DNA of 64,000 nucleotides from Malus domestica (Eukaryota > Streptophyta > Magnoliopsida > Rosales > Rosaceae): positions 40,125,501 through 40,189,500 of the forward strand of contig NC_091670.1 in assembly GCF_042453785.1 (NCBI RefSeq), read 5' to 3'. Below, piece after piece: positions 24,347 through 35,469 of this stretch. Positions within the stretch are counted from its first letter, which is position 1, and each line of letters starts with the position of its first letter. A program made the translations under genes and the position numbers. Under the pieces are notes generated by a model. It was given only the letters and a program-made list of their open reading frames with translations, was not told the origin of the DNA and searched no databases.

Positions 24347-27300
24347 CTGTAGTGTGCTATCCTTGAATAGGAATTCAGAGATTCTATTGTGCGCTCGCAT
24401 GCCAAGTATCATACCCGTGTTTAACGCCCTGTCCAAGCCCTGAAACTCAATGAGATTGGAGGAACCATCCAGAGCCACAACTCTCGGCCATCCTGATAAA
24501 TTTGCCATTCTTTCTAGTGCTGTGCAGTCATTCATACTCAAGAGACTCAAATTTGGTGGTAAATCATCAGTGATTTCAACCAGGTCTTCGCAACCATTCA
24601 AGCTTAGTCTTTGAAGCCTGGAGAGGCTACTGAAGCTTGGAAGGCTATGGAAACCATTGCGGTCCAGAAGTAATGATACCAAAGAAGATAGACTGCTGAT
24701 ATCGTTAGGAATTTCCTTTAAATTGCCGCCACTAAGATCTAATTCTCTTAATGCGTGCATGCCCATTAACGAAGGTGGTAACTTCAAAGACGACCTCATG
24801 TTACGCAGAGATAAGGACTCAAGCTTCTCCAGTAGTCCGATGGAAGATGGTACTTCTGTTATGGCCGTCTCATCTGCAACAAGGGTTGTCAAGGATGACA
24901 TTTTTCCCAAGTCCTCAGACAAGTTTTTGAATCTTGAACAACCTTTAAGAACAAGAATTTTAGCAGATTTCAACTTATAAAAAGTCCTGGGGAGTTCCTT
25001 AAGCAGTTCGCAGCCTTCCAAATTTACCAAAGCAAGACTCTTCAGATCTCCAATCGATTCGTGAACATTAGACAATCTCTTACAACCTTTGAGTATCAAT
25101 TTCTCAAGATTTGGGAGTTTTGAAAAGTCCGGCGATCGTGTTAGGTCATGGGAATGGCTGAGATTTAGAATCTTCAACTTGTAAAGCAACTGTTAGACAA
25201 AACCAAATTAAAAATCAAAATCCAAAAAGAAGATAAAGAGAGCATGATGTTTTGCACAGTACCAGAAGGAAAAAAAATATTAATTTGGTTGAGGTTACTT
25301 GGTACTTACTCCGGATTCCTCACAAAGAACTTGTCTGAGGCTGCTATATCTCATGTCAATAGCAACTATATTTGGTTGACACAAGTCTTTTGGTATGAAC
25401 TTTAGAGGGAATCCACGCCAGCACAACCATTTTAATTTTTTGGAAAGGCATTGATATCCTCCTATGAGCTGAATGTACTTGAGTTGGAGCAATCTGAGTC
25501 TCTTCATATTTGTAAATGCCTCGGTGCTGAAACTAGTCTCTTCATCAAGACTCGGCAAATTCAAAGATAGTCCTTCAATTTCTTGAGTTCCCTGCTAACC
25601 GAAACAGGCTCTAATATGAGAAGGTTTTGAATGCAAAAAAGTTCGATTGCTTACACATATATGCTTCTCTTCTATTCCTTACGCATTTAACATAAAGTTC
25701 GATCGGTAAAGTACTTACAGAATTGTCTATCAATAAAGCTTTTACATCTTCAGGACGCCACACCCTACTCCGTTTTTCAGGATACTTAGGATTTTCTGCA
25801 CGCACGATTTCTCTGCCCATGTCCCGAAGCAAATCATGCATCATTAGCTTGTTTTTTCTATTAACAGTTACAAGGCACCGTTCATGGAGGACCTCGATTC
25901 CTGCCGTTGCAGAAAAGCCACAACCATCCAAGATTTGCATGACATCAGTCTTGTCCATCCCAATAAAGAAACAAGATATATCACGGAATATCTCCCTCTC
26001 GTAATCATCATTTAGTCCGTCGTAGCTTATTTTCAGTTGTTCATGAATTTTTTCAGGAGGAATTTTGTCCAGTTTATCCAATGTACTTTTCCACACTCCT
26101 ATGCTTCTTTTGAACAGGGTAGAACCTAAAACTTGAAGAGCCAATGGCAGTCCTCCACAGTAATCAACAACTTTTCTTGCGAGCTCAAGATATTCACTAG
26201 GACAACGCTTACTTTCGAAAGCATGCCAACTTAGGAGCTCAAGAGCTTCTTCTTGTTCCATTCCTTTCGCTGGATATGTCTTATCAACTGCAAATTCTTG
26301 TAGCATATGTTCGTTTCTTGTTGTGATGATAATTCTGCTCCCCGGGCCAAAAGAGTGGCGATTTCCAGCTAATTCCCGTAGCTGCTTCACATCGTCTACA
26401 TCATCAAATATGACGAGTACCTTTAAGCGTCGAAATCTTTCCCCTACCAAGGCGGTCCCTGCAGCAACACTGTTTACCTTTGTCTTGGTCGTTTGCAAGA
26501 TATCTGAAAGTAGTTGTTTTTGCAATTTTTCTACTGCCTTTTCCCTCACTTTTTCAAGGAAACTTTTACGTTCAAACTTGTCATAAAATTTGTTATAAAC
26601 AGCTTTAGCAATCGTTGTTTTTCCTATTCCACCCATGCCCGAAATTCCAATTACGCGAACATCATTTGAATCTCCGACGACTACATATTTACTGATATCT
26701 TGCACTCGAGAATCTATTCCGACTTGGTAAGGTGCTACGTCTAAGTATGTTTTGTTCAGCACCCGAATGACTTCACTAGCAATCTCACTGATAAACCGTG
26801 CTTCAGACCTGGCAATAGTCGAGTTGAGAAGCAAAACGAAGATTGTTATGCAACTACAAGGCTAAAATGAACTAATACACAAAATTATTTATCATGACTA
26901 GAGATGTTTAATTAAGACAACTTTCTTTAAGATGTTTTGTTTAAACTTAGTAAACATCAATTAAAATTATAATTTAAATAAGAAACACAAACAAACAAAA
27001 CGCAGCATCCCCTTCCCTCCGCAGCCATTCGCCGGCGACTTCCCTGCTGTGATTAGTGTAGCCTTAACAGTTTAAGCTTTATTGTACGATTTTATTAAGA
27101 GAGGTCTAAGAATTCACAGTTGTATCATAACATGGTCCGAAGAAGGGAAATGTTTTCCTTTATTTTATTTTATGTTGCAAAGATACGGACACGGATACGG
27201 CGAAACGCCACACAGCAACATAAAAAATCTCAAAAGATAAAAACACGAACACAACTAGGACACGGCAATTAAAGTCTAATATTTACAAATATGCCCCAAA

Positions 27301-28770
27301 ATATTTTAGATTTAAGGGGTTTTTTTAACTTTAATCCTTGAAAAAAAATTGAAATTTAATAAAAACCTAGTGTTAAACTACATATTAATTATAGTCAATT
27401 GATATGTCCTTAATTAAAATTAATTATTTTTTATTTTATTCAACGTATCCCATTAAATATTTGATTTTATTAATATACACATTTTAATTTATTTTTTATC
27501 AAAAAAAAGTTTTTAAATTTATTAATTTTATTCAACATTCTTTAAACTTAAAAAACTCAATTAATGTACCTAAAATGTATGTACCAAAATGCATGAACCA
27601 AATTGTATACACCAAAATGTATTATATTAAATTAATGTTCTTAAATATGTGCATTGAAATGTATGCATAGAAATGGTAGTAGCGAAATGTATTATATTGA
27701 ATTAATGTATCGATATGTTTGTAGTGAAATGTGTGTATTAAAATGTATACAACAAAATGTATTATATTAAATTTAATATACCGAATCGAGATATATTGTA
27801 TAACAAAAATTAGTTTATCTAATGTTTACAAACGAAATATATTATGATGAAGGAAATGAAAATAATAATTAAAACTTTAAATATTATTAATAAATGAGAT
27901 TAATGTCAATGGACTAAAATTAAATTTTGACGGTACTCATGATTTTAGTCTAAAAAACATAGGTTTTATTCAATCTATAAACCAAGTAAATAGAGGTCCG
28001 TTAAAGCCTGAATGCATAAAAGAAGAAATTAGTAGATACCCGCTATCGTGAACAAAACCAGCCCAAGTTGCAACAAAACCAGCCAAACTTGCAGCTTCAG
28101 TAAGAGCAGCTCGCCACCTCGCTACCTTCTTTTTATCTGTATGTTTTAGAAACGATTGCGCAAAACTACCGGTCTGTTTCCTGACATGCGAAGGATCAAC
28201 TTTATAAAATATCGGTATAACTATTTGCCCCAGCGTTGTTCTACACTCCATGATATGAACCAGCTCCTCGAGGCACCAGCTGGAGTCCGCGTACCGTCTT
28301 GAGAAGACGATGAGAGAGATCTTAGAACCTTGGATTGCCCGCCCTAGGGCGGTAGTTATATTTTCTCCTCTTTTTAGTTCTTCGTCGTCAATAAAGGCGT
28401 TGACTCCGGCCTTTGTTAATGCTTCATAGAGGTGGCCTGTGAAGACTTTACGTGTGTCTTCGCCTCTGAAGCTTATGAACACATCGTAGAGCGAACCTTT
28501 CGAGAAGGAGACAGACGACGAGGAGGACAAGGAGGTGGAGGATGATGAAGAGGAGGTTTCATCGGGGACCGAGATGGACGAGGAGGAGGAGGAGGAGGAG
28601 GTGGAGGATGATGAAGAGGAGGCTTCATCGGGGACCGAGATGTTCATTTGGCGAAAGACAAGGCCGATAGAGAAGAGGAGGAAGACGAGGACAGCAAAGT
28701 GGTAGGACTCTAAGCAACCACATACCAGCACCATGATTGACAGCGTCACTAATTTCCGCCAGTTATCCAT
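23676..28770 (-). CDS. TNL1: membrane-anchored TIR-NB-ARC-LRR disease-resistance protein, intact
   Basis: An intracellular-type immune receptor. Exons are 28770-28040 (TIR), 26808-25719 (NB-ARC), 25591-25310 (LRR start), 25189-24347 (LRR) and 24272-23676 (C-JID-like plus tail). Phases agree and the product is 1180 aa with no stop. The N-terminus carries a hydrophobic segment (about residues 7-40) and a Ser-rich linker with two repeat units. The TIR follows with DVFISFRGEDTRK and the catalytic-Glu context DSSWCLEELV. NB-ARC motifs are GMGGIGKTT (P-loop), VLVIFDDVDD (kinase 2), GSRIIITTRNEHM (RNBS-B), GGLPLAL and LMMHDLL (MHD). LRRs follow, then a post-LRR domain (IPTWFNNVN...) and an Asp/His-rich tail. 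The TIR end has an extra segment (FVATWAGFVHDS) compared with its paralogues. Best match in the cluster is TNL3. Confidence 0.9.
23695..23788. repeat. Trinucleotide repeat coding for the Asp/His-rich C-terminal tail of TNL1
   Basis: An imperfect ATC/ATG repeat on the plus strand encodes alternating Asp and His/Ala at the end of TNL1 (DDDDHADHADHEDDD and following). Longer and shorter versions end TNL3 (44690-44822) and TNL2 (about 34828-34885). Confidence 0.85.
24317..24345. repeat. (GA)n microsatellite in TNL1 intron 4, abutting the splice donor
   Basis: A (GA)n run on the plus strand, (CT)n on the coding strand, starts within a few bases of the intron-4 donor. Equivalent but longer runs are in TNL2 (35408-35461) and TNL3 (45341-45386), so the tract varies in length among paralogues. 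Confidence 0.85.
26809..28039 (-). other. TNL1 intron 1, with degenerate AAATGTAT-type repeats
   Basis: The 1.2-kb AT-rich intron separates TIR from NB-ARC exons. Between about 27560 and 27790 it holds many degenerate copies of a motif like CCAAAATGTATNTA. A related array is at about 49840-50130 in the intron of the fourth unit. A short conserved patch near 27000-27065 (GC-rich, ...CCATTCGCCGGCG...) is also shared with 47815-47875 and 49250-49315. Confidence 0.6.
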
Positions 28771-28925
28771 TTCTTTGATTTTTTTTTTTTTACCAGCTCA
28801 GCTGCTAGCCAACCCACTCCAGCTACAAAACAGAGAGGATGAGCAGCTGCAGACCCACGCCTGCCAATTTGAGAATAGCTTCCTGCAGCAACCCACTTCG
28901 CTGAAGCTTCATCCACTCCTCAAGT
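28771..28925 (-). promoter_or_regulatory. Upstream region of TNL1, conserved in the fourth TIR unit
   Basis: About 120 bp upstream of the TNL1 start is nearly identical to 51555-51672, upstream of the TIR exon at 50767-51536. It probably contains the shared leader and core promoter. I cannot identify a TATA box with confidence. Confidence 0.45.
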
Positions 28926-29055
28926 TTTGCTCTAATTGATTCGCAGACCCGAGCTTCAGCTACCACTACACCTCTCCATTTTTTCAACTCTAATTGACCA
29001 CGTGGGGGAGGGAAATCTCAGAATCAGCACCGCTGCAACCCCAATTGAACCTACG

Positions 29056-29202
29056 ATCACATGCTCTCTAGCATTTCGTTGGAATGCAAACGGATCGCCT
29101 CTCTGCCGCAGAGGGCCGGCATTTCCAACTTGATTGGGGTTCAGGGTGCAGTTAATATCCAAGGAGAGGACCAGAAGAAACTTGATGTTGTCTCCAATGG
29201 AT
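29056..29202 (+). pseudogene. Fragment of chloroplast fructose-1,6-bisphosphatase
   Basis: The plus strand encodes LSSISLECKRIASLPQRAGI and then SNLIGVQGAVNIQGEDQKKL plus DVVSN, which closely matches the N-terminal part of plastid FBPase. The similarity stops abruptly at a CT-rich tract, and sequence before it is unrelated. It is an isolated exon-sized piece of about 49 codons, not a gene. It lies 5' of TNL1, so it may have been carried in by a transposon or by repair-linked insertion. Confidence 0.8.
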
Positions 29203-29473
29203 GTTCTCTCTCTCTCTCGGTGGTCTCTGTGGCTCCAAAGTAGCAGCGGCTGCAAAAAGTACAAACGAAAAAGAGGAGGAAGGGGGCACGGTTAGAAGGC
29301 TAGGGTTTTGAAAACAAAGGAAAATATGCAAAAGAACATGAGGAAACCCTTGGGCCGTGGGCTGCTGCAAACATGCTGCTGGGCCCAAATGGGTCTAGTT
29401 GTTTAAATTAAAAATCAAAGGGTGGGTCACAGCCACAAGGTAACAAGGAGAGCAATTTGGAATGAAACAATAA

Positions 29474-29757
29474 CATTATGTTTGGATAAGGAAAATGAAC
29501 TTGAAATTTTGACAAAATTTATAATCTATAAATTAACATACATCAATTCCCTTATTTGAATTCATAAACATAGAAATTTATCATTTTTCACGTTGAAAAA
29601 AAACTTGGAATTTGGAACCTCAATTTTCAAGTTTAAATTCCATGTAAATATGAGTTATTTCTAAATTTTTATGAGTGAGAGTTTTAAAATAATAAATTGT
29701 GTGTTTAAATTTCATTGTTCTTTTAAGTTAACCAAACAATAAAATTCACAAATCTTG
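29474..29757. mobile_element. Tourist-like MITE, copy 2 (right end missing)
   Basis: It matches the 8957-9319 element from its left inverted repeat (CATTATGTTTGGATAAGG) for about 280 bp, then stops before the last 75 bp or so. The right inverted repeat is absent. The match to copy 1 is clear but diverged. Confidence 0.78.
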
Positions 29758-29875
29758 AGATGACCATATAATTTTTTAACACTATTCTGTTGCTATGCGT
29801 AACCCATTATCCAAATGACAAAGCCATTGTAACTTTGAGAATCCGTTTTCTTATCCCCTAAAATGTATTTTTTAT

Positions 29876-30010
29876 GCATACGGGTCCGTTGATCCATGAC
29901 TCCATCACCATAGTATATGGTGGAAGTTTCCTTGTTGATACATTTGTGGAAGTTTCACGGGAAGACTTGTTGATGGATGACCCGTTGACCCATGACTCCA
30001 TCACCATTGA
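29876..30010. repeat. Internally duplicated segment shared with 39063-39153
   Basis: Two partial copies of a sequence containing GTTGACCCATGACTCCATCA occur here about 105 bp apart, and another copy lies at 39063-39153 just upstream of TNL2. An open frame (29874-30170) covers it but its repeats explain the apparent coding length. The repeat probably marks an old duplication breakpoint. Confidence 0.55.
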
Positions 30011-30309
30011 ATTGCTCATTAAAAATTTGAAGGAAACAAAACAATGTTTGTTAGATAAAATTGAAATGAAAAGGGGGCATGAAAAAACCTTAATTAAAAA
30101 GAATCTAACACTTTCATGGAGTCAAAAAATTTCTTTAACTGGAGTAACCTTAATCTGTAGTTATATTTGAGGAAAAAAAATTCATCATGACCTTATCTTC
30201 CATGACTTCGTTGCCGTTTCTTTTTTCTCAGACTTCATTAAACCACAACTTGTAGTTATTACAATGATGGGGATATAAAATGATTGTTTACCCAACTCCA
30301 CGACGCTTA

Positions 30310-31096
30310 GAGCAACTTCACCGTTGCTAAGGTCCCCAGGGTTATTTACTATTTAATCTACCCAGTGAATAATAACTGCCTTTAATGAACATAAATTATC
30401 TTTTGCATCTCTACCTCTACACTGAATAGCCCTGAAATAGACAATAAAATAATTATAATTTTTTATTTATAAAATAACACAAATAATTATTTTAAGAAAA
30501 GTAAAACAGAAACCCAAACACCACCCAGCGGTGACTCAATAGAATTGAACAGAATAGAATTGAATAGTTCCCAGTTCCATCTCTCCCTGTTTCTATCATT
30601 CTCTGCAAATTGCAATGTCCGGAAACCACCATGTCCTCCGCGTAGTGCTCTCATGTCCCAAAATCACAGCACAGGTGACGAGCCCCAGCAGCTCCTCAAT
30701 CATAGCCATGGCCTCCTCCTCCGAGCAAGAGTTCGTCGCTCGCTACAGATCCAATCTTAACCGCTTCCCTGGCTCCCAAACCTTCTAAGACGCTAAGGTC
30801 GCCTCTTGCGTCGGCAAGAAGCTTGCCCTCCGTCTTCGGGATATCGGCGTCACTGGCGTCGAGATCGACATCCGCGAAGAGCTGTCCATTCCCGTCCACC
30901 ACGTGGCTGATGTTGCCTAGACGTCAACCTTACGTCACATGCCCTTCGGGGCTCTCGAGCTGGCAACTCCTGCCGGGCCTCTCCCTCTGACCCGCTCGGG
31001 CTCCATCGTCAGCACACGCTGGACCAAGTTGCTCGGGCTTTTTGACCCTGTTTGAGAGCCAGTCCACTGGGCTATTGCCCAAGGTGGAACTGCTCT
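30310..31096. mobile_element. PIF/Harbinger-like non-autonomous element carrying a captured gene fragment
   Basis: About 787 bp has inverted repeat ends GAGCAACTTCACCGTTG (left) and GAGCAGTTCCACCTTGGG (right, read inward), flanked by the 3-bp duplication TTA. The left 130 bp and the right end match the element at 11758-12580. Between them it carries a piece of a mitochondrial uL18-like gene. It is inserted in the duplicated WAPL 3'UTR tail: the uninterrupted version is at about 19340-19380, which helps confirm the insertion site. Confidence 0.75.
30615..30920 (+). pseudogene. Mitochondrial-type ribosomal protein uL18 (L18) fragment captured in a transposon
   Basis: From ATG at 30615 the frame reads SGNHHVLRVVLSCPKIT, then ASSSEQEFVARYRSNLNRFP, an in-frame stop at a position where the parent has Trp, then DAKVASCVGKKLALRLRDIG and VTGVEIDIREELSIPVHH. 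This matches plant organellar L18-family proteins, which bind 5S rRNA in the large ribosomal subunit. The similarity ends at about 30903, where the parent would continue HRKMVLP. It has one in-frame stop and no C-terminus, so it is a fragment inside the 30310-31096 element. Confidence 0.75.
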
Positions 31097-31349
31097 TATG
31101 GAGTCGGGATTCAGGTGCACGCCGTGTTGGGCTGACTGCAAGTCTATTTGCTTTGTATTGTTTTTTAGGTTTTTTTTTCCTTCCCTCGGTTACTCTATTC
31201 TTTTGTATCTTTCTTTTTTCTTTTCCCACCATTTTTAAGCAGGTCAGAGACCATACACTTGTATACGAAGAATAATAGCTTACTGAAAACGTCTTGCTTT
31301 CCTTGTAATTAACATTTGTTCTTTTTGTTTTCCCCAGTATTTTTCTTTT

Positions 31350-31738
31350 GGCTTCAATGTCAAAATGGTCACTGTGTTTTACTCTATTAGCCAAGTTAAT
31401 AATGTGTTTTCAATTTGGCCAATGGTCCTGTGTTTACATCTGTTAGCCAATTCAAACATTCCATTAAAGGACCGATAAAATTGACATGTGTCAAGCACGT
31501 GAGAGGACAAAACATAATTTTATGTACACCCACTAAGCAAATACGATGCCTATCTTTAGAAATTAGTGTTTCGTTCGATTCACCTGAGTACTATGTGATT
31601 TAGGACATGTCAATTTTAACAGATTATCTTGAATTGACTAATAAATGTAAACACAGGGACCAAATTGGCCAAATTAAAAACACATGAACTAAATTGGCCG
31701 ATAGGGTAAAACATAGAGACCATTTTGACATTTAAGCC
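31350..31738. mobile_element. Mutator-like MITE, copy 2 (duplicated with its block)
   Basis: This is the duplicate of the element at 19610-19987, with the same ends (GGCTTCAATGTCAAAATGG) and the same left flank TTTTCTTTT. It sits in the same order relative to the WAPL tail and the epoxide hydrolase pseudogene, so it was copied along with them. Confidence 0.8.
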
Positions 31739-32159
31739 TTTTCTTTTTGTTGTCACAATAATAAATGTAGTGTTCTCAAGGTCCTGCTGTCTACAAGATT
31801 ATGGTCACACACTGTTTGTTTTCTCAATCTAACTGTAGGTGACCATTTAATTTTTATTATTGTATTTTCTCTTTCGCAGTTGGATTAAGATCGGGCTCCA
31901 CTTTGCATCATTAACATTAATTCCGAAACGCTTTGGTTTATAAGCAGGACTTCTCAAATTGTACAAGAACTTAAATTCAGTGACTTTATGTGGACCTTGA
32001 TTTCACCAAATTGGTCAGAGTTGTGTGCTTCAATGCTTTGCACCCAATTTTGAATCATTTTTTTCATAGTTTAGATGAATTTAATGTAATTATCCTCGTT
32101 GTTGGACGAATTGGAGCCCCCAATATTGATCCAAAACATGATTGACGAAGGATGTATTA

Positions 32160-32686
32160 ACCTTGTACAATGACTAGTTTTATACCACTGGGGATTTCCG
32201 CCTTGTGATGAACAAGCATTGAGAGATTACTACATCATTTGCAATCCATACACCAGGCAATGGGTTGCTCTACCTCCCTGCCAGAATTCGATGTCTACCG
32301 AAATGACACCTTTCGTTGTCAAGGTTTTACTTACAAAGGAAAGTTGTACTGGGCAGGCGTATTGGTGGCGTTATGGCGTTGGATCTGTTGGCGTACAACG
32401 GCAACAATCTAGTAGTGCTTGTGATGGTTGTGAATTTTTTGAGAAATTTTTCATAGAACTTGATGAGGTTAAGCTGCCTGTACACCTTGACAAGTTTGTA
32501 TGTGAGAGTCGAGGCATGTTATGCCTCGTAGTGTTTTGCCGTTGGGACGAAGATGTTCATATCTGGGAGATGAATGTTGAGGATGGCTGCTGTTTCAGTA
32601 TTAGACACAAGGTTAGCTTATTGCCAAGGATGGAACGAGAAACGTTACATGCCACAACAGAATTACAAAGTTTGCCTTCTGCATAA
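32160..32686 (+). pseudogene. F-box-associated-domain gene fragment
   Basis: A plus-strand frame (from about 32190, Met at 32219) encodes YYIICNPYTRQWVALPPC and later RGMLCLVVFCRWDEDVHIWE, typical of the F-box-associated interaction domain of plant F-box proteins. The F-box itself and the start are missing. The frame closes with a stop in sequence shared with the remnant at 20303-20366. It is probably not functional, although a 155-codon frame is open. Confidence 0.65.
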
Positions 32687-32789
32687 GATTCGTCGTCGCT
32701 ACATTACTGGCAGTCTCACAACACATGCATCTTTTTCCCAAGACAAATCTCACTCATCTCTGGCAATCTTCAAGCAAAGCATTAGCGTT

Positions 32790-34395
32790 TCAAATGTGCT
32801 TTACTAGGAAGGTGAGGATCAGCTGATTGACCTCGTCAGGCGACTGTTCTTGAACAAAATGCGTTCCTTCGGGAAGAAATACAATCTCCAAATTGGGGGC
32901 AAACTCTTTGACCTTTCCACTGCTTATGTAAACCTCTATCCCAGGAAATTTGCTCGAATAATCCTTGCCTCCCCTTATAAGAAGTGCTGGAGCTTTAACT
33001 ACTGGATCTGATACAGCGAACTCGTCTCTAATTGCCCTATCAATGTGTAAAAAAGAGTTCAACACTCCTTAAATGTGGTTACAACTTGGTAGAATGCTAG
33101 GTGCGATCGTTTCACATTAGTTAGTTTTCATCAACAGTTAAAGAGTATGCGACAGCATAAACCACTTGATCAATTGCACTACCTGTATGGAACTTGCAGC
33201 GCAGTTCCGAAACCTGATTTCTCATACAAAGCTCCATATGCTGCAAGAACCAAGGGGGAAGAGTCATAGATGGATCCACGAGGTTCATAATCTCCTGGTC
33301 TTCTGCAGCTATTGGTATTTCGCTTCTGGAGAAAAGGATGTAAACATTACGAACAACTGTTTTCACATCAAGGCGCCCAAAATCAGCCTCTGCTCGTCCA
33401 GGTTCCTGCAACAGAGGTAACAGTTAGTTGCAAAACTCGCAAGCAAATCATGCTTGCAAAGGTATATGACATATAACAAGGTAAATGCACACCTGCCATC
33501 TTGAAATGTAGAGACCTTCTCGGAGAGATTTATCGATTCTACGAGGGCCTGGTGACATGATTGGCGCTCCCATTGTTACAACGCCTAAGACCCTCTCCGC
33601 GTGCAGAAGGGAAAATAATGTCGTCACCCCAACTCCAAAATCTTTTGCAATTAGGAAAACCTATGCAAATTTGAATACAATTTTTAGAGCCTTAAATCTT
33701 GAATACAATTACCAACTAGCTTTATGAGTAGTGATACTTCGAATCCTACTCCGATTACAACAACAACAAAGTTTTATTCCACTAATTATTCGCTGCGATT
33801 TTGGAGATGCCATTGCAATCGCATCCCAAACTAATTATTCGCCGACAAGCATTACAATGACATCTCGTTGTATGTAAGTTTCTCTCAACTTCTACCAAAA
33901 CAAAAGGGAGAAAGACTTGTGTAATTAAGCAAATTAATCGGAATTAATAATTAAGGAGAAGAATCCGGAGACAAGGTTTCTTTCTAACAAGTACCTTCGG
34001 GATAGCAAGGGAATCAAGAATTCCAAGGATGTCACTGGCGAGGTCACGGTACGAGGTCTTCTCGGATTGGGAAGGCGGGTCGGATAGTCCGTATCCGTGG
34101 TAGTCGGGAGCGATGGCCCGGAATCCGACGTTGGCTGCCGCAATCATCTGGAGCCGCCACGAGTACCAAATTTCCGGGAAACCGTGCAGGAACACGACCA
34201 CATTGGAGCCTATGATAAACAAAAAAATAAAAAAAGACGGGATCGATCGGTTGTGTTTGTGTTCGATTATATTAAGAATAATAAATGGTGTGCGGACGAG
34301 AAAGTGGGGAGGAAGATAATCTGACCTGTTCCGATGTCGGCGACGTGGAGCTTGAGGCCTTGTACGGTTACGTACTTGTGCTGGATTTTCTCCAT
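32790..34395 (-). pseudogene. Soluble epoxide hydrolase-like gene, copy 2 (frameshifted)
   Basis: This is the duplicate of the gene at 20367-22328, with exons 34395-34326, 34209-33995, 33660-33493, 33405-33183 and 33036-32790. Exon lengths match copy 1 (215 and 168 bp for exons 2 and 3), and the intact last exon begins RAIRDEFAVSDPVVKAPALL. In exon 4 a 13-bp deletion (223 versus 236 bp) shifts the frame after DPSMTLPPWF, losing the rest of the cap and the C-terminal His region. The two copies thus broke by different lesions: copy 1 lost the last-exon border, copy 2 shifted in exon 4. A productive transcript from either copy would need unusual splicing. Confidence 0.85.
33757..33786 (-). repeat. 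Stub of the RTE-type LINE
   Basis: Only the tail (ATTACAACAACAACAAAG...) of the LINE seen at 21308-21660 remains in the same intron of the second epoxide hydrolase copy. The rest was deleted after the block duplicated. Confidence 0.55.
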
Positions 34396-34598
34396 TTCAG
34401 GTCGTTTTTCAGGCAAGACAAGGTGTACGAACAAGACAATGTTTGGACTTGCAAATGGTAATCCCAAAACGCCATGTCCTTCAATGCATTTTCGGAAAAA
34501 CTATGGATCGCGGCGGACCGAGTCTTTTCAGATTTTACAAGCCCTTTAATCCCTCGACTCTCTTGCTTTTATCTGGCGCAATTGGATTATCTTTGACT

Positions 34599-34676
34599 AG
34601 TACAATAACAGTAACGGAGTCGCCGCCCTTCAAATTGAAGACGGCGTTTGATATCTGTGTCATCCAAAGGTAATCG
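34599..34676 (-). pseudogene. Orphan fragment of a TNL C-terminal (C-JID-like) exon
   Basis: About 75 bp matches part of the TNL C-terminal exons (compare 23935-24006), including ACGGAGTCGCCGCCC. It lies between the epoxide hydrolase copy and TNL2's own C-terminal exon, about 150 bp beyond the TNL2 stop. It is a leftover from an unequal exchange at this site. Confidence 0.6.
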
Positions 34677-34825
34677 TGCTAACTTTTGGAACTCCATTCT
34701 TGTTCGCCTGTGTCACTCAGTTAAACGTCAATCTTTTGGAAGGTCTATGAATTGTGTCGTCGTCATAATCATCATCATCATCATAATCACCATAACCATC
34801 ATCATCAGAATCAGAATCATCATCG

Positions 34826-35404
34826 TCATATATAATCACCAGAATCATCATCATCAGAAGCAGAATCATCATCATCATAATTGAAATAAAATTTGTAGAT
34901 GGCCTCATCATAAGGGATAGAACCCGTAAATAAAAGCGAAGATTCGAAGCTAATAAGTTTGTCAGCTACTAGACGTACGCCTGTTTTCGTCACCCTGATG
35001 AGCTCAGTCTCACTGTCTTGTACTTGGATTTGTACAATAACATGGACGCAGTCGCCTCCCTCCAAATTGAAGATGACGTTTGGTAAATGTCCCATCCAAA
35101 GGTAATCTTTAAAGCGAACAGGTGTGTAGAAATCGATTATAGAGGCAAAAATGCAAGTGCACTTGGTATGATTAACAACAAAAAAGTAATTTCTCAAAAA
35201 AGGGTTCAACTCGTAATGACGAGAACCGATGCACACAGCCAACGCTTTTAAATTACAACCGATTTCCTGAGGCACTTGAAAACAGACTCGGTCACCATTG
35301 TTGTTGACATGATTGAACCAAGTCGGAATATGCTTTCCTAGAAGAGAAATATATCCACAACCAGTCCATCCCTGTAGATGTTCAACAGGATTTGTATAAG
35401 TAAT

Positions 35405-35469
<65 letters not shown>

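Noticed and set aside
31042-31275. 77-codon plus-strand frame with a Phe-rich C-terminus
   Set aside because: It spans the end of the Harbinger-like element and the copied WAPL 3'UTR, so it is chance coding.
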